A stretch of DNA of 64,000 bases. It comes from Cercophora sp. LCS_1 (taxonomy: Eukaryota > Ascomycota > Sordariomycetes > Sordariales > Lasiosphaeriaceae). Under the pieces are notes generated by a model. It saw nothing but the letters and a program-made list of their open reading frames with translations. It was not told the DNA's origin and did no database searches. Shown piece by piece: positions 52,620-63,065 of this stretch. Position 1 is the stretch's first letter, and each line of letters starts with the position of its first letter. The stretch is taken from positions 1 to 64,000 of the forward strand of contig JAPZLL010000049.1 in NCBI GenBank assembly GCA_036250225.1. Reading direction: 5' to 3'. Made by a program: the position numbers and the translations under genes.

Positions 52620-55600
52620 CTATTTACTCAACCTCCACCACCCCTCTCTCCCCCTGCGTTTCTTCCCTGTGGCCTCGTATCCCTCCTCCTGCACGTCGTG
52701 GCGCCCAACCACCTCTAAAAACACCTGGTCCAACGTCGTCGGACTAACACTATAATGCTCAATCCCCAACTCCTCTCTATTCTCCTCCAGCACAACGACC
52801 AACCGCCCCGTCGCCGAGTTCTCTGCCCCCGTAATCTCATCCTCTCCCAATTTCTTGGCCCCCGCAATCGGCACACTAAACCTCATCTGCCCGTGATACG
52901 TCTTCTCCTCGACCTCAGCGCCGGGCCACGTCTTCTTGACCCAGCTCCGCACCCTCTCCACCTCGGCAGCGCTCGTCCTCGGCGCGCCCTTGCATACAAG
53001 ATGCACATGCAACCGATCACCAAATCTCCGTCTCAACGTTTCCACGCTGCCGAGCGCGAGCATGCGCTTGGCGAGGATACCCGCCCGCCCGGCTAACGCA
53101 TCCGCTTCCTCCATCGAGTGCGTGGTAAGAAGGATACTCCGTCCCGGCACCGTCTGCGCGAGTGTGCGCCACATGACGCGTTTCGCCGCAGCATCCAAGC
53201 CACTGCTCGGCTCGTCGAGCAGCACAACGGTGGGATTGCCCATGAGCGCGATACCAAGCGATAGCTTGCGCTTGTTACCGCCGCTCAGCGCGTGGGCCTG
53301 GCGGTGCGCAAACGCGGCGAGGCCCACGGCGCGGAGGACGGCGGCGACTTGGGCGTCAACGTTGTGGATGCCGCGGACGCGGGCGTAGAAGCGCAGGTGT
53401 TCTGTCACAGTCATAGTGTCGACAGCGTCGAATTGAGGGCACACGCCCAGATTGGCGCGCGCGGCGGCGAGGCTGCGCGTGACGGAGGCGTTTTCGACAA
53501 AGACGTCGCCGTCGTTGGGCTTTTGGTCGCCGCGGACGACCGAGATGGTGGTGGACTTGCCGGCGCCGTTGGGACCGAGCAGGGCAAAGACTTCGCCGTG
53601 CGGGATGCCAAAGGTTACGTTGTCGACGGCTGTGTTGGAGCCGAAGGACTTGGTCAGGTTGACGACGCGGAGACCGTCTGTGTCGACGGCTTGGGCGGCG
53701 CCTGTTGCGGTGGACTTGACGCGAACCAGCTCATGGGCGATTTCGGCGTCGGATATGGCGGCTGCTTCCGACTCGGGTTGGTTGGGGGCTGTGCGGTGGC
53801 GAGTGAAGAGGCTTTTGAGGCCAGCGCCGGCGGAGCCACCGTCGAGCCAGACGAGGAGGACGAAGAGGAAAATGGACTGTAAGAAGAGGTAGAGGATGGG
53901 ACCGCCGTAGCGGAGGAGGTCGCCTGGGTTGGAGGCCAGATTTTCGCCGTCGCAGGCGGTGGAGAAGAGGTTCATAGCCAGGAAGAGTGCCCGTGCGACA
54001 GAGCAGATCGGGGCAAAGGCCGAGACGACAAAGTGAACAACGAGCAGGAAATTGTCGATGCGGTTGACTGGCGCATATGTGATGACCGACATGTAAGCAA
54101 TCAAATAAACGAGGAATAGAACAAGCTGGCCGGCGGCGGTGAAGGCGTAGGCTGAGAGCTGGTTCTTGCTGACAATGGAGACATTGTAGGCCAGAAGAAT
54201 CGAGGCAAGGCCGTACAGAATGAAGATGAGGAACAGATAGCCAACGTGATACCACAGACTTGCCAGGCCGGCGAACAGGCCGACCGCGATGGCTGACGAG
54301 ACAAGCACAATGGCAAAGTCAAAGGCCGTGTGTGCCAACCACAGAGGAAGAGGTCGGACACCATTTGAGTACTGCAGCCCGCGGACATTGCGACGTCGCT
54401 CGAGATTCGGATACAAAGCGAAGAAGCCGGGGAAGGCGCACATTGCGAGGGCGATATAGACCAAAAGCTGCAGCGAGTCGCCAGTGTCGGGGGTGAAGGG
54501 TGTGTCAAAATTGACAAATGTCGACGCGATAGTCTCGTTGGTCAGCAACATGTTCATGACCCATTGTCCAAACCATGCCGAGAACATCTCCCCGATAGCG
54601 CCCTTGTAAGCCAGCACCGGTTGCGTGGTGTCGTCGCCCAGCCAAATGGCAGCCGGCGTCACGTTCTTGCGAAGCAGCTCGACCTGCCTGTTGAAGTCAT
54701 CAAGCGAATCAACAAGCGTGATGTTCTCGAAGAGCTCGGCTGGGTTGGCGTTGGCGGCAGCCGAGCTACCACTGCTGCCACCTAGACTACCCGCCGTGTT
54801 CAGATAGATAGGGGCGAAAAGACGGAGAAGCGCAGACTCTGAGAATTTTTCCGAGGGACCGCCAACCAAAAAGAGATTAAAGTCGCCGGAGAACAGGTTG
54901 ACCGCCGTTTCTCTGCTTGACTGTTGTCGAGGGTCGCAGCCAACCGGCGCTTGGTCGCGGACGAACAGCGTCACCAAACCCGCCGCGACAACCGGGATGA
55001 TGAAAGCGGCGAGGTAGGGGAACCAGTTGTGCTTGAGGATGACACACCGTTTGAGGAATAGCACCCATGTCTGACGGAAGTAGCCAATCCTTTGACCCGA
55101 CATGAGCTCCAGTCCGGCGTTCCTTTCGTCGTCCGTCTCTTCGGCCGGTCCCTTCTCGCCTGGCTTGGTGCCGATGATGCCCTTTCCATCCTCGGTCCGG
55201 ACCTCCTCTGCCACCTGGAGGAAGACGTCTTCAATCGTGGGCCCAGAAAAGCGGTAGTCCGTGACGCCGGCGGCCTCAAGCTCTTTGATAACCTGGGCGG
55301 CCAAGCTAGAGGTAGACGTGAGGTACGCAGCCTCTTCAGGAGTCACCTTTTTAGTCACACCAGCGATGTCAGGAAGGTGCGGTATCTGCTTCACGTTGTT
55401 GATGTGGATTCGGTATCCGCCCCCGAGCTGGTCCTTGAGCTCGACCGACGTGCCAGCAGCCCGGAGACTGCCCTTAGACATGATAGCAATATGATCGGCA
55501 AGGAGATCCGCCTCATCGAGGAAATGGGTCGTGAGGATGATAGTGCGGCGTCCGCGTTCACCCAAGAGAATGTCCCAGATCTTGCGACGGCTGAGAGGGT

Positions 55601-57485
55601 CCAAGCCGCTAGAAACTTCGTCGACGCAGCACACGGCGCTGCCACCAGTCAGCATCATGCCGAGCTGGAGCTTGCGTTTCTGTCCACCCGACAGAGTCCG
55701 AGACTGCGCTTTGATCTTGAGCTCGAGATCGATAGATGCGACCAAGGCCTTGATTTCCTCCTTGGTGGCGTAGTGGCCCGGTGACTTGAGACGGTTGAAG
55801 ATCCTGACATGTTCTTCAACGGTAAGCTCATCCCAAAGCACGTTCTTCTGCGGCGCGATACCCAAGCCTCCAGTTCCGTCGATGGTAATGCTCCCGCTTG
55901 ACAGCTTGTTGATGCCGGCAATTGAATCAAGAGTAGTGCTCTTTCCACTGCCATTGGCGCCTAGCAAAGCCAGAATCTGTCCGCGGCCGGCTGTCAGAGT
56001 GAGTTTGTTGACTGCGACAACGGCGGGCCGCGGCGTCTTGATGAAGGAGAACATGCGGCGGAAGACGCCAGGAGCGTAGATCTTTGTAAACTCATCAAGC
56101 TGCACGGCGGCTTCGGCGCCGAGATCACCGCGGTTTTCGTTCGTGACAATGTTCCGTGTCGACGTCGTGGTTCCGTGAAGGTACCTCTCTACCAAAATAG
56201 CAAGAGCTGGGTACGCAAAAATCTGGATAAGCAAGAATATCATGAGGACGATACCGGAGACATCCCAGGGGCTCTCGGGAGCGGTTTGAGTTAGGTTTGC
56301 GGGCCACTGCTCCTTCTCGAACCGGGCAAGATAGGTGATGAAGTAGGTGAAGTTGGCCGGGGCGAACAGCAAGCTCAACACGATGACAGTCGAGGTGTTT
56401 GGTGCCGTGATAATCTGGGCGATGATAGCCAACAGAATCGAGACAATGGTGACAGACACACCACTAAGCTGAGACTTTCTGAAAAACGCGCCGCCAAGGA
56501 TAGCCATGGACGTCAGAGCGAAACCAGCGAGGATGTGGTAGATGAGGACAACGGCGCCGCTCGAGGCCGCAAACACTCCCCTCCACAGAATCAACGACGC
56601 CACGATCCAGCCAGGAACATAGAGCGCCGAGAAGGAGACGTGATATGAGATGATACGGGCAAACTGAGCGACCCAAGGCCGCCGGCTCGTCATCATGGCC
56701 TCGATCAGCGTCGACATGCCCGACTCACGCTCCGTCGCAATGAACCCCGTCAAGTGGTAGACAACGCCAATAATTCCGCAAACGAACGTGACGCCCAAAA
56801 AGTTGATAATCATGCTGGTGTAGATGACGCGCACCCGGACGGCGCGTTCCTCCTGCGTCAGCGACGTGAGCGGGTACTCATCAACCACACCCGGCAACGA
56901 GTCGGTAATGGCGTCGTCGACAGCACGCTGCAGCGGCAGCATGTACAGCTGGCCGTCATTGGTGCCGCGGTCGACATTGATCCTGCCGGTCCCCAAGGAC
57001 CCATCGGACCGGACGGTGTAGTTCCACAGGCCGCCTTCGCCCTCGGACGGCGACCCGCGAAAGACGACGGCGCCGTAGCAGGGGGTCACGCCGCGGAGCG
57101 AGGCGCGACACGTTGTCGTGAGGTCGATCTCGGACCGCAGAACGGTGGCGTTGCGACCGGCAGCCGTTACAACGGCTGCCAAGCTGTCGATCGCCCGCTC
57201 GATTTCACCCCCCGTGAAGCCATTGTTGACAAAGGCGACCGTGTTGCGTCCAGTGTCGGCAGTAGCTGCGAGTGCGTCCTGCAGCGATCGGATTGGCCGT
57301 GGTTCGCCAATGCCAAAGTTGGCGGCTGGCACAAACAGGTTGCGCGCAAAGCTGAGGAACGACGTGAGCACAATGGGTAGGACAAAAGCCCGCACCACCG
57401 TCGCAAAGCTGTGTCGCCCCAGGACGATGAGCAAGTTTTTGAGGATCAAGGTCCACGTCTGCCGGAGCGCGTCCATGACCGTCAT
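52620..57485 (-). CDS. ABCA-type full ABC transporter
   Basis: Single intronless exon, 1,621 aa. Order is TMD1, NBD1, TMD2, NBD2. Start MTVMDALRQTWTLILKNL; a second ATG sits three codons on. TMD1 is followed by a large exposed loop after the first helix (about 45-230), as in ABCA proteins, and a bundle of helices. NBD1 has Walker A LLGANGSGKSTTLDSIAG (about 510), signature LSGGQKRKLQLGMML and Walker B CCVDEVSSGLDP. NBD2 has Walker A LLGPNGAGKSTTISVVRG (about 1308), signature LSGGNKRKLSLGIAL and Walker B VLLDEPSSGLDA. Both H-loops (TTHFLDEAD, TTHSMEEAD) are present, so both sites look catalytically intact. ABCA proteins move lipids in animals. S. cerevisiae lacks them, while many filamentous fungi keep one; the substrate here is unknown. 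Confidence 0.9.
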   Translation of the reverse strand: MTVMDALRQTWTLILKNLLIVLGRHSFATVVRAFVLPIVLTSFLSFARNLFVPAANFGIGEPRPIRSLQDALAATADTGRNTVAFVNNGFTGGEIERAIDSLAAVVTAAGRNATVLRSEIDLTTTCRASLRGVTPCYGAVVFRGSPSEGEGGLWNYTVRSDGSLGTGRINVDRGTNDGQLYMLPLQRAVDDAITDSLPGVVDEYPLTSLTQEERAVRVRVIYTSMIINFLGVTFVCGIIGVVYHLTGFIATERESGMSTLIEAMMTSRRPWVAQFARIISYHVSFSALYVPGWIVASLILWRGVFAASSGAVVLIYHILAGFALTSMAILGGAFFRKSQLSGVSVTIVSILLAIIAQIITAPNTSTVIVLSLLFAPANFTYFITYLARFEKEQWPANLTQTAPESPWDVSGIVLMIFLLIQIFAYPALAILVERYLHGTTTSTRNIVTNENRGDLGAEAAVQLDEFTKIYAPGVFRRMFSFIKTPRPAVVAVNKLTLTAGRGQILALLGANGSGKSTTLDSIAGINKLSSGSITIDGTGGLGIAPQKNVLWDELTVEEHVRIFNRLKSPGHYATKEEIKALVASIDLELKIKAQSRTLSGGQKRKLQLGMMLTGGSAVCCVDEVSSGLDPLSRRKIWDILLGERGRRTIILTTHFLDEADLLADHIAIMSKGSLRAAGTSVELKDQLGGGYRIHINNVKQIPHLPDIAGVTKKVTPEEAAYLTSTSSLAAQVIKELEAAGVTDYRFSGPTIEDVFLQVAEEVRTEDGKGIIGTKPGEKGPAEETDDERNAGLELMSGQRIGYFRQTWVLFLKRCVILKHNWFPYLAAFIIPVVAAGLVTLFVRDQAPVGCDPRQQSSRETAVNLFSGDFNLFLVGGPSEKFSESALLRLFAPIYLNTAGSLGGSSGSSAAANANPAELFENITLVDSLDDFNRQVELLRKNVTPAAIWLGDDTTQPVLAYKGAIGEMFSAWFGQWVMNMLLTNETIASTFVNFDTPFTPDTGDSLQLLVYIALAMCAFPGFFALYPNLERRRNVRGLQYSNGVRPLPLWLAHTAFDFAIVLVSSAIAVGLFAGLASLWYHVGYLFLIFILYGLASILLAYNVSIVSKNQLSAYAFTAAGQLVLFLVYLIAYMSVITYAPVNRIDNFLLVVHFVVSAFAPICSVARALFLAMNLFSTACDGENLASNPGDLLRYGGPILYLFLQSIFLFVLLVWLDGGSAGAGLKSLFTRHRTAPNQPESEAAAISDAEIAHELVRVKSTATGAAQAVDTDGLRVVNLTKSFGSNTAVDNVTFGIPHGEVFALLGPNGAGKSTTISVVRGDQKPNDGDVFVENASVTRSLAAARANLGVCPQFDAVDTMTVTEHLRFYARVRGIHNVDAQVAAVLRAVGLAAFAHRQAHALSGGNKRKLSLGIALMGNPTVVLLDEPSSGLDAAAKRVMWRTLAQTVPGRSILLTTHSMEEADALAGRAGILAKRMLALGSVETLRRRFGDRLHVHLVCKGAPRTSAAEVERVRSWVKKTWPGAEVEEKTYHGQMRFSVPIAGAKKLGEDEITGAENSATGRLVVVLEENREELGIEHYSVSPTTLDQVFLEVVGRHDVQEEGYEATGKKRRGREGWWRLSK

Positions 57486-58039
57486 GGCGCGCTGCTCGCT
57501 GCTCGCCGCAGACGGGCCAATTCGAAATTTCGGTTCAGTTGACTTGAGTGTTGCTGATCGTCAAACAAAAGACTCGAGAAGAAAGATGGAGGGGTTATAT
57601 TGCGTTATCGATGCAGGGCTTCCCGTCTTTGCGACCCCGGGAGGGTGGCTCTCTTATTGCGCCGTCCCGGGAGCCTGGCCCAGACTTGTACGGAATGCGG
57701 AACTCAAATGGGACTTTCGCCTCGGATGTCTGTCGGGCTTGGTTGCCGACTCGGTCTATTTTTGCCTGCGGTTCGATCTCAAGTCAAGCCCTCGATTTTT
57801 CATGCTTCTACGATACAACCACACGCCAAGGCTTTCCCTCATCGCTGAGCATTTCTGTCTCCGCAATCCGTAACTCCTCGCATTCGTCTAACTGCAAGTA
57901 TTGAGGGCTGGGCAAACCTGGCATACGTATCCCCATGCAAAGCCATGCTGCACTGCCTCGTTCTCCACAATTTTACCTCAACCAAATTCTACCAACCCTT
58001 TTTGGTCCGTATCGTAACCTCCCCTTTATTTGTGGGCTG
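57486..58039. other. Intergenic region between ABC transporter and krs1
   Basis: About 550 bp with the ABC promoter on its left edge and the krs1 3' UTR on its right edge. No gene was recognised. Confidence 0.5.
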
Positions 58040-60238
58040 TCAGGGACTCGTCAGCATCAACTCAGCCGTCGAATCAGCAGTAATCTTACGAATACCCTCC
58101 TCGGGCAGGGGCTGGATGTCAACAATCTCAGCCGCAAACTTCTCCTTGGGCGCCTGCTTGTCCTCGCGGAGGAAGGGGAATGCCAGCACCTCCCTGATCG
58201 AGTAGTTGTTCGTGATGAACATGGCAAGACGGTCAATTCCGAGCCCCCATCCGCCAGTGGGCGGGAGACCATACTCGAGAGCATTCAAGAAGCTCTCGTC
58301 AATCAGTTGCCTGGCGCTCTGTTAGTTTTGGTTCAACAGACTTGCGTCACACATACGCCTCGTCATCTCCGGCGTCCTTCTGGCGGGCCTGCTCCTCGAA
58401 TCTGAGTCGCTGGTCGAAGGGGTTGTTCAACTCAGTGTACGCGTTGGCAATTTCCTTCTTGCAGACGAAGGCCCTACAGCTTGTTAGCATCACTCTCAAA
58501 CCTCGCCTCAGGCGCAACCCACTCGAATCTCTCGCAGAGTCCTATTGACATAAACTTGTTAGCAATTGCCCCTCAAATTTAGAGACATCACATACCCTTC
58601 TTGGATCGATGGTACTTGGCTAGAGGACTCATCATCTGCGGGTGCTCCACTAACACCTTGTCAGAGCTGGTCTACCAAACACCACGGGGATACCCACTGA
58701 TGAATGTCGGGTTGACGCATTGGTTCTCAATAAACTCTCCGGTAAGCTTGTCAATCATCCGCGCGTTGGTGAGAGGTGGTGGGCACTCGACGTTCATCTT
58801 CTTGCACACTCTCTTGAGGAACTCGTTGGTCTCGTCGGTGTGAAGCTCCTCATATGGGGGGAACTTCTCCCCAGTTTGCCTCTCCAGCTCGGGGATCATC
58901 TCGATTCTTCGCCACGGGGCCTCCCAGTTCACATCGTACACTTCTCCGTGCTGGGTCGTGAACTTGGTCTTGTATGAGCCGGTAAGCGTCTTGACCAGCG
59001 AAGAGACAAGCTCCTCGGTCAACGCCATGACGTCGTAGACGTCGGCGTAGGCCCAGTAGAATTCGCACGATGTGAACTCGGGGTTGTGCGTGAGATCAAC
59101 ACCCTCGTTTCGGAAGTTCTTGCCGAGCTCGAAGACCTTGCCAAACTGACCAACAATCATCTTCTTGAGGAACAGCTCGGGAGCAACCCTCATGAACATG
59201 TCAATGTCCAGATCGTTGTGGTGAGTAATGAAGGGGAGAGCTGTGGCACCACCAGCAATGGCGTGCATCATCGGGGTCTCGACTTCAATGAAGCGACGCT
59301 CGTGGAAGAAATCCCTGATGAAGCGAACCATTCTGCTCCTCTGCCAGAGGATCTCGCGAGACCTGTCATTCCAGAGCATGTCAAGGTACCTCATCCGGGC
59401 TCTCTGCTCGCCGTCAGAGAAGGGAAAGCGCACGCCGGGCAACATGTGGAGACAAGGGCTCAGGAGTTGGACCTCGGTCGCGAAAATGGACAGTTCGCCA
59501 TGCTGCTCCTCGTTCTCTGCCCTCTTCTTGGGGTTTGTTCGCCCCGGGTAACCAGTGATACCAATGACATCACCGCGACGGAGGTTCTCGTGTTGCTGCT
59601 CGAATGGGGTGCCGTCCTTCTTAGCCAATTGAGCCTGGCAGACAACCTGGAGTCTCGTGCCAATGGAGATTGTGTCGGCAGAGGTACGGACGTCTTCAGA
59701 CGATCAGCAATCTTGTTCCTCGACATATAAAGTCCTGGCAAACTCACCATAGAAGATCAGCTTGGCACCGCTGGCGCGGATGTTGTAGATACGGGCGGCA
59801 ATTGTCACCTCCTTGTCCTCAACCGTCTCGCCGGGCTTCAGGTGCTTGAACTCCTCGTGGAACTTGGCATCATCGTAGGTAACCTGGAACTTGTGGGGGT
59901 AAGGGTTGGTCTCGGGCTTCTGGAGCACTGTTCCTGGGTGTTAGTGGCCGTGATTGCGTTTGCGCCTGGGCCAACATACGCTCGTTGACTTGGCGGGATC
60001 GAATCTCAAAGTATTGGCTAGGGTTGAGATCCTCCTCCTCGCCAGCTGTGTTCTTGGGCTTGCTCGAGACGGCCTTGGGCGGGGCTTCAGCAGCCTTCTT
60101 GGCCTTCTCGGCCTCCTTCTGGCGCTGCTTCTGGCGCTTCTTGAGCTCGCTCTTGGAAACGCGCTCGCCAGTAACCTCGTCGAGGTGGAGGTTCGCGACC
60201 TCTGCGGTGGGGGGCGCCGGGGCGCTCGAATCAGCCAT
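58040..60238 (-). CDS. krs1: Cytosolic lysyl-tRNA synthetase
   Basis: Seven-exon coding sequence complement(join(58040..58310,58357..58473,58523..58541,58596..58649,58698..59693,59748..59933,59980..60238)), 633 aa. Exon 5 of this order is only 19 nt and exon 4 is 54 nt. The start MADSSAPAPPTAEVANLHLD and a Lys/Ala/Glu-rich helix mark the eukaryotic N-terminal extension. The OB-fold anticodon domain covers about 100-240 (NPYPHKF; YPGRT). The class II core has motif 2-like EFTSCEFYWAY and motif 3 GLPPTGGWGLGIDRLAM. The second exon has two possible acceptors six nt apart (59933 or 59927), so the protein may be 633 or 631 aa. No mitochondrial presequence is seen. It charges tRNA-Lys in the cytosol. 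Confidence 0.93.
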
Positions 60239-60862
60239 GGCTACGTGCTTGGGTCTGCTTGTCGGGTGAAGACGAAAGAGGACACAAAACAGCGCGGGCC
60301 GTGGTGTGGAATTGATTTTTTTTTGGCGGCAGAAGTGACAGGCGAAACCCAATTGACAACCCACAGCGGGGTAATTTTCGAGTCACAGAAGTGAGGGGTG
60401 AGTCAACATCAGAGGGGCGAGCCAACTTCAGAGGGGTGAAAGGAGACCCTATCGATAAGGGTTGGCAGGGTTATTGCCGGCCAGGATCGATGATGAACGA
60501 CAACTCAAGAATCTGGCAGCCACCAACCGTTAGTGATTCAACGTCAATGCATGTATAGATCGGGCAACGGGAGGATTACGAAGACTACAGGATAGTCAAA
60601 CCTCAACCCCCAACGGATACCCGGGCATTGCAAAGGTGCAGCGATATTCCTCCGTAAGAGGGGAGATATTCAGGTTCCCCAATGCATTGGATTGTGCAAT
60701 ACAAGCATCTCTGCTGACCATTGAGGACTATTACACTACAGATGATCTATCCACACCTATTGGATCCAAACCAGAAACTAACAAACACTTATCGCTGTTT
60801 CGGTGATTTTTCTATCCCACCTATATGGTATTAGGCCCCTTGACTTTTCCGCTTCCACCCCG
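60239..60862. other. Intergenic region upstream of krs1
   Basis: About 620 bp holding the krs1 promoter and the 3' flank of the next minus-strand gene. It contains a T9 run near 60318 and a repeated 'cagaggggcgagccaacttcagaggggtga'-type short direct repeat near 60380-60440. No gene was seen. Confidence 0.45.
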
Positions 60863-63065
60863 TTAATCCATGTACATGGGCTCATCATCCATACTCTGCA
60901 TCATACCCATATTTGCGTGCGAGGCTCCCCCTGAGCCGGCCCCTGGAGCACTGTGGGGGATATGATGATGCCCACCCATCCCCTGCACCGCCGCAATGCT
61001 GGAAGCTGAACGTCCGAAGTGAAGGTTGCTCTGGTGCACATGACCGCCGGCGTGCGTCGCGCTCCTAGCGGTGTCAACCCCGACCCGCTGTGCTCTTTGA
61101 TATGCCGTCTGCATAGAGTGTGCTCCTCCTCCCCTTGTCCGGGCTACGTCGAGCTGTGATGTTTGTTGTGATGGCATCGCCGCAAAGTGTTGTGGCTGGT
61201 TTGTCCGGTGTACGTGTGTTTCTGACGGGAGCGTGCTCGTCCCTCCATAGTCCTGGTCGTCGTCCATTTCCGCGTCGGCATCCTCATCTCCTTCCCCATC
61301 TGGCTCCGCGTCCGCATCAGCGTCAGCATCGGCGTCGGCGTCCTCGTCACTCATATCTTCATCGTTGTCGTTTTTTGTCCCGGCGCTCTCTGTCGGAGCA
61401 GCGTGGGCTTCCTGGACAAACGAATCATCGTTTTGTCTAGCTGCTCTCAAGTCGGCCACTTCCGTTGCGACCGAGGTGGCTGAAGCCGCATAGACCAGAG
61501 CGTTAGCCAGGGTTGCAGATGGCAATTGGGAAAGGGGCGGGCTCTGGAGTGTTGGAGTCGGCCGTTGACTCGCGGTGGAATCGTTGGTTGGACCAAGAAC
61601 CGCACCTGACGGAGATGCTGCAGCGCTGGCCACGTCCAACGGTCGCTGGGCCTGCAGACCACTACTTGGGGATCGGGCCGAGACAATGACGTTCTTCCAC
61701 CTGTCAATTGCTGCTGAGACGACTGTGTTTAGCTCGGCGTTACGGTCACCCAGATCAAGACCAACGCCAGACCGCCCGCCTGCAACGTTCCCTTGCAAGT
61801 GACCCATCAGTTTCGAATCGAGATGTATTGTCGTTGGTGGTGCAATCTTGAACTCCCGTGGTTGCTGCAAGCGGTTGAGCTGTTCTATCTGCGCTTTGAG
61901 GTTCGCATTCTCTTGGAGAAGGTTGCGGTGCGACGTCTCAAGTCTGTCCAAGTCTTTCTGCTTCCGACCAATGCCTCTTGCAAGCTCCAAACTCCACAGA
62001 TTCGATCGCTGCTCCTGTGGCAACGCGGTCCAGGCTTTGAAACCGCCGTCAAGGTGTTCCTGGACCTGATACTCGAGCCTTTCGACCGCTTTCTGGGCAC
62101 CCAAAGCTGCCTCCTTTATATCCCCTCGAGAGGTGGTGGCTGTTAGAGGGTGTCTGAAATCCCCGTTGGTCGCGGCTGCGGCTGCCACGCAGGCTGTTTT
62201 TCGTTTCCTAAACTCCTCCTTGAAATATCCTCGCAGGGCTTCGAGTTGTTTCGGGCCAGGTGAGGCGACTGACCATGACGTGGAGGTTGGATGCTGGGTA
62301 GAAGAGAAGAGGGTGGGAGGTGGGACGAGGCACTGTAGTGTGAGAGCGGGGAAGTCCAGAGACAGAGGGTCAAAGTTAAATGGCATTGTGTCCATGTCGG
62401 CCTGTTGCCTATCGGGCAGTCAGTAGTGAGGAGATTTGAGGGGGAGTCTGGACACACCTGGCCGCCCTCAAGGAGCTGATTATCTCCCGCAGCGCGAGTT
62501 CGGCGGCCCTTGCTGTGTCCATCGTTTCTTGAATCCGCTGTCTTGCGTCAAGTTGCTGTTTCATCACCTGTCGACTGATCACTCGCTGGGAAGCCTGCTT
62601 GGAGCTTTCGGTCCCGTCTTCCCCGCCAGGCTTGGTAGGTTCGCCCCCTACCGGAATGTCGTTGATGACGCCGGTGGACTCCCAGGAATAACTGAAAGGG
62701 TACTTCGCTTCCGGAGCACCAGCCGCCCGCACGCTTGACTTCTGAGACAACGGAGACCTGACTGCGGATTCAGCGCCTTCCGAGGCGGGGCTTTTCCCTG
62801 ATGCCACGACGGATGTCCCGATCGATGCCGAAGTATCCCGCCGTGCAAGTGATCCTCGAGGCTGCCTGCGGGTGACGCCACCCCTGAGCTTTCGGATTTC
62901 GTCTACATTGTGAACACCGTCGGGTGCCTTTGGGTTCTTTTCCTTGATGTAGAGGTCGAGGTGCCGACCTAGCGAAGATGAAGTGAAAGCCTGTTTGCAA
63001 AACGGACAGCTTTTGTCCTTGGTAGCTTTGAGGGCGCCTGTGTTGTGGCTCGACGACTCGGCCAT
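60863..63065 (-). CDS. Zinc-finger and coiled-coil nuclear-type protein
   Basis: Coding sequence complement(join(60863..62408,62458..63065)), 717 aa. The intron 62409-62457 uses GTGTGT and acceptor GATAG, joining SLRAAR to QQADMDTMPFNFDPLS; a second AG seven nt downstream would break the frame. The N-terminus contains CPFCKQAFTSSSLGRHLDLY, a zinc-finger-like C-x2-C-x9-H pattern. It is followed by a Ser/Arg-rich stretch, YPFSYSWESTGVINDIP and a helix-rich region (RQRIQETMDTARAAELAL; LETSHRNLLQENANLKAQI). The C-terminal half is Ser/Pro/Ala-rich with an acidic (DA)n tract and a His/Gly/Met-rich end. I know similar conserved fungal proteins only as hypothetical. The ATG at 63065 is chosen because the upstream frame starts with TTG. 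A nuclear regulatory role is inferred. Confidence 0.72.
61305..61352 (-). repeat. (Asp-Ala)n acidic tract coding repeat
   Basis: A hexanucleotide-like GCGTCN/GCATCN repeat encoding about seven Asp-Ala pairs in the zinc-finger/coiled-coil protein, next to further Asp/Glu runs. It is likely length-variable. Confidence 0.7.

Noticed and set aside
53292..53882. 196-codon plus-strand open frame
   Set aside because: It lies opposite the second ATP-binding domain of the ABC transporter, which has full motif support.
57118..57873. 251-codon plus-strand open frame
   Set aside because: It overlaps the 5' end of the ABC transporter antisense and then runs into intergenic DNA. No domain or splice continuation is seen.
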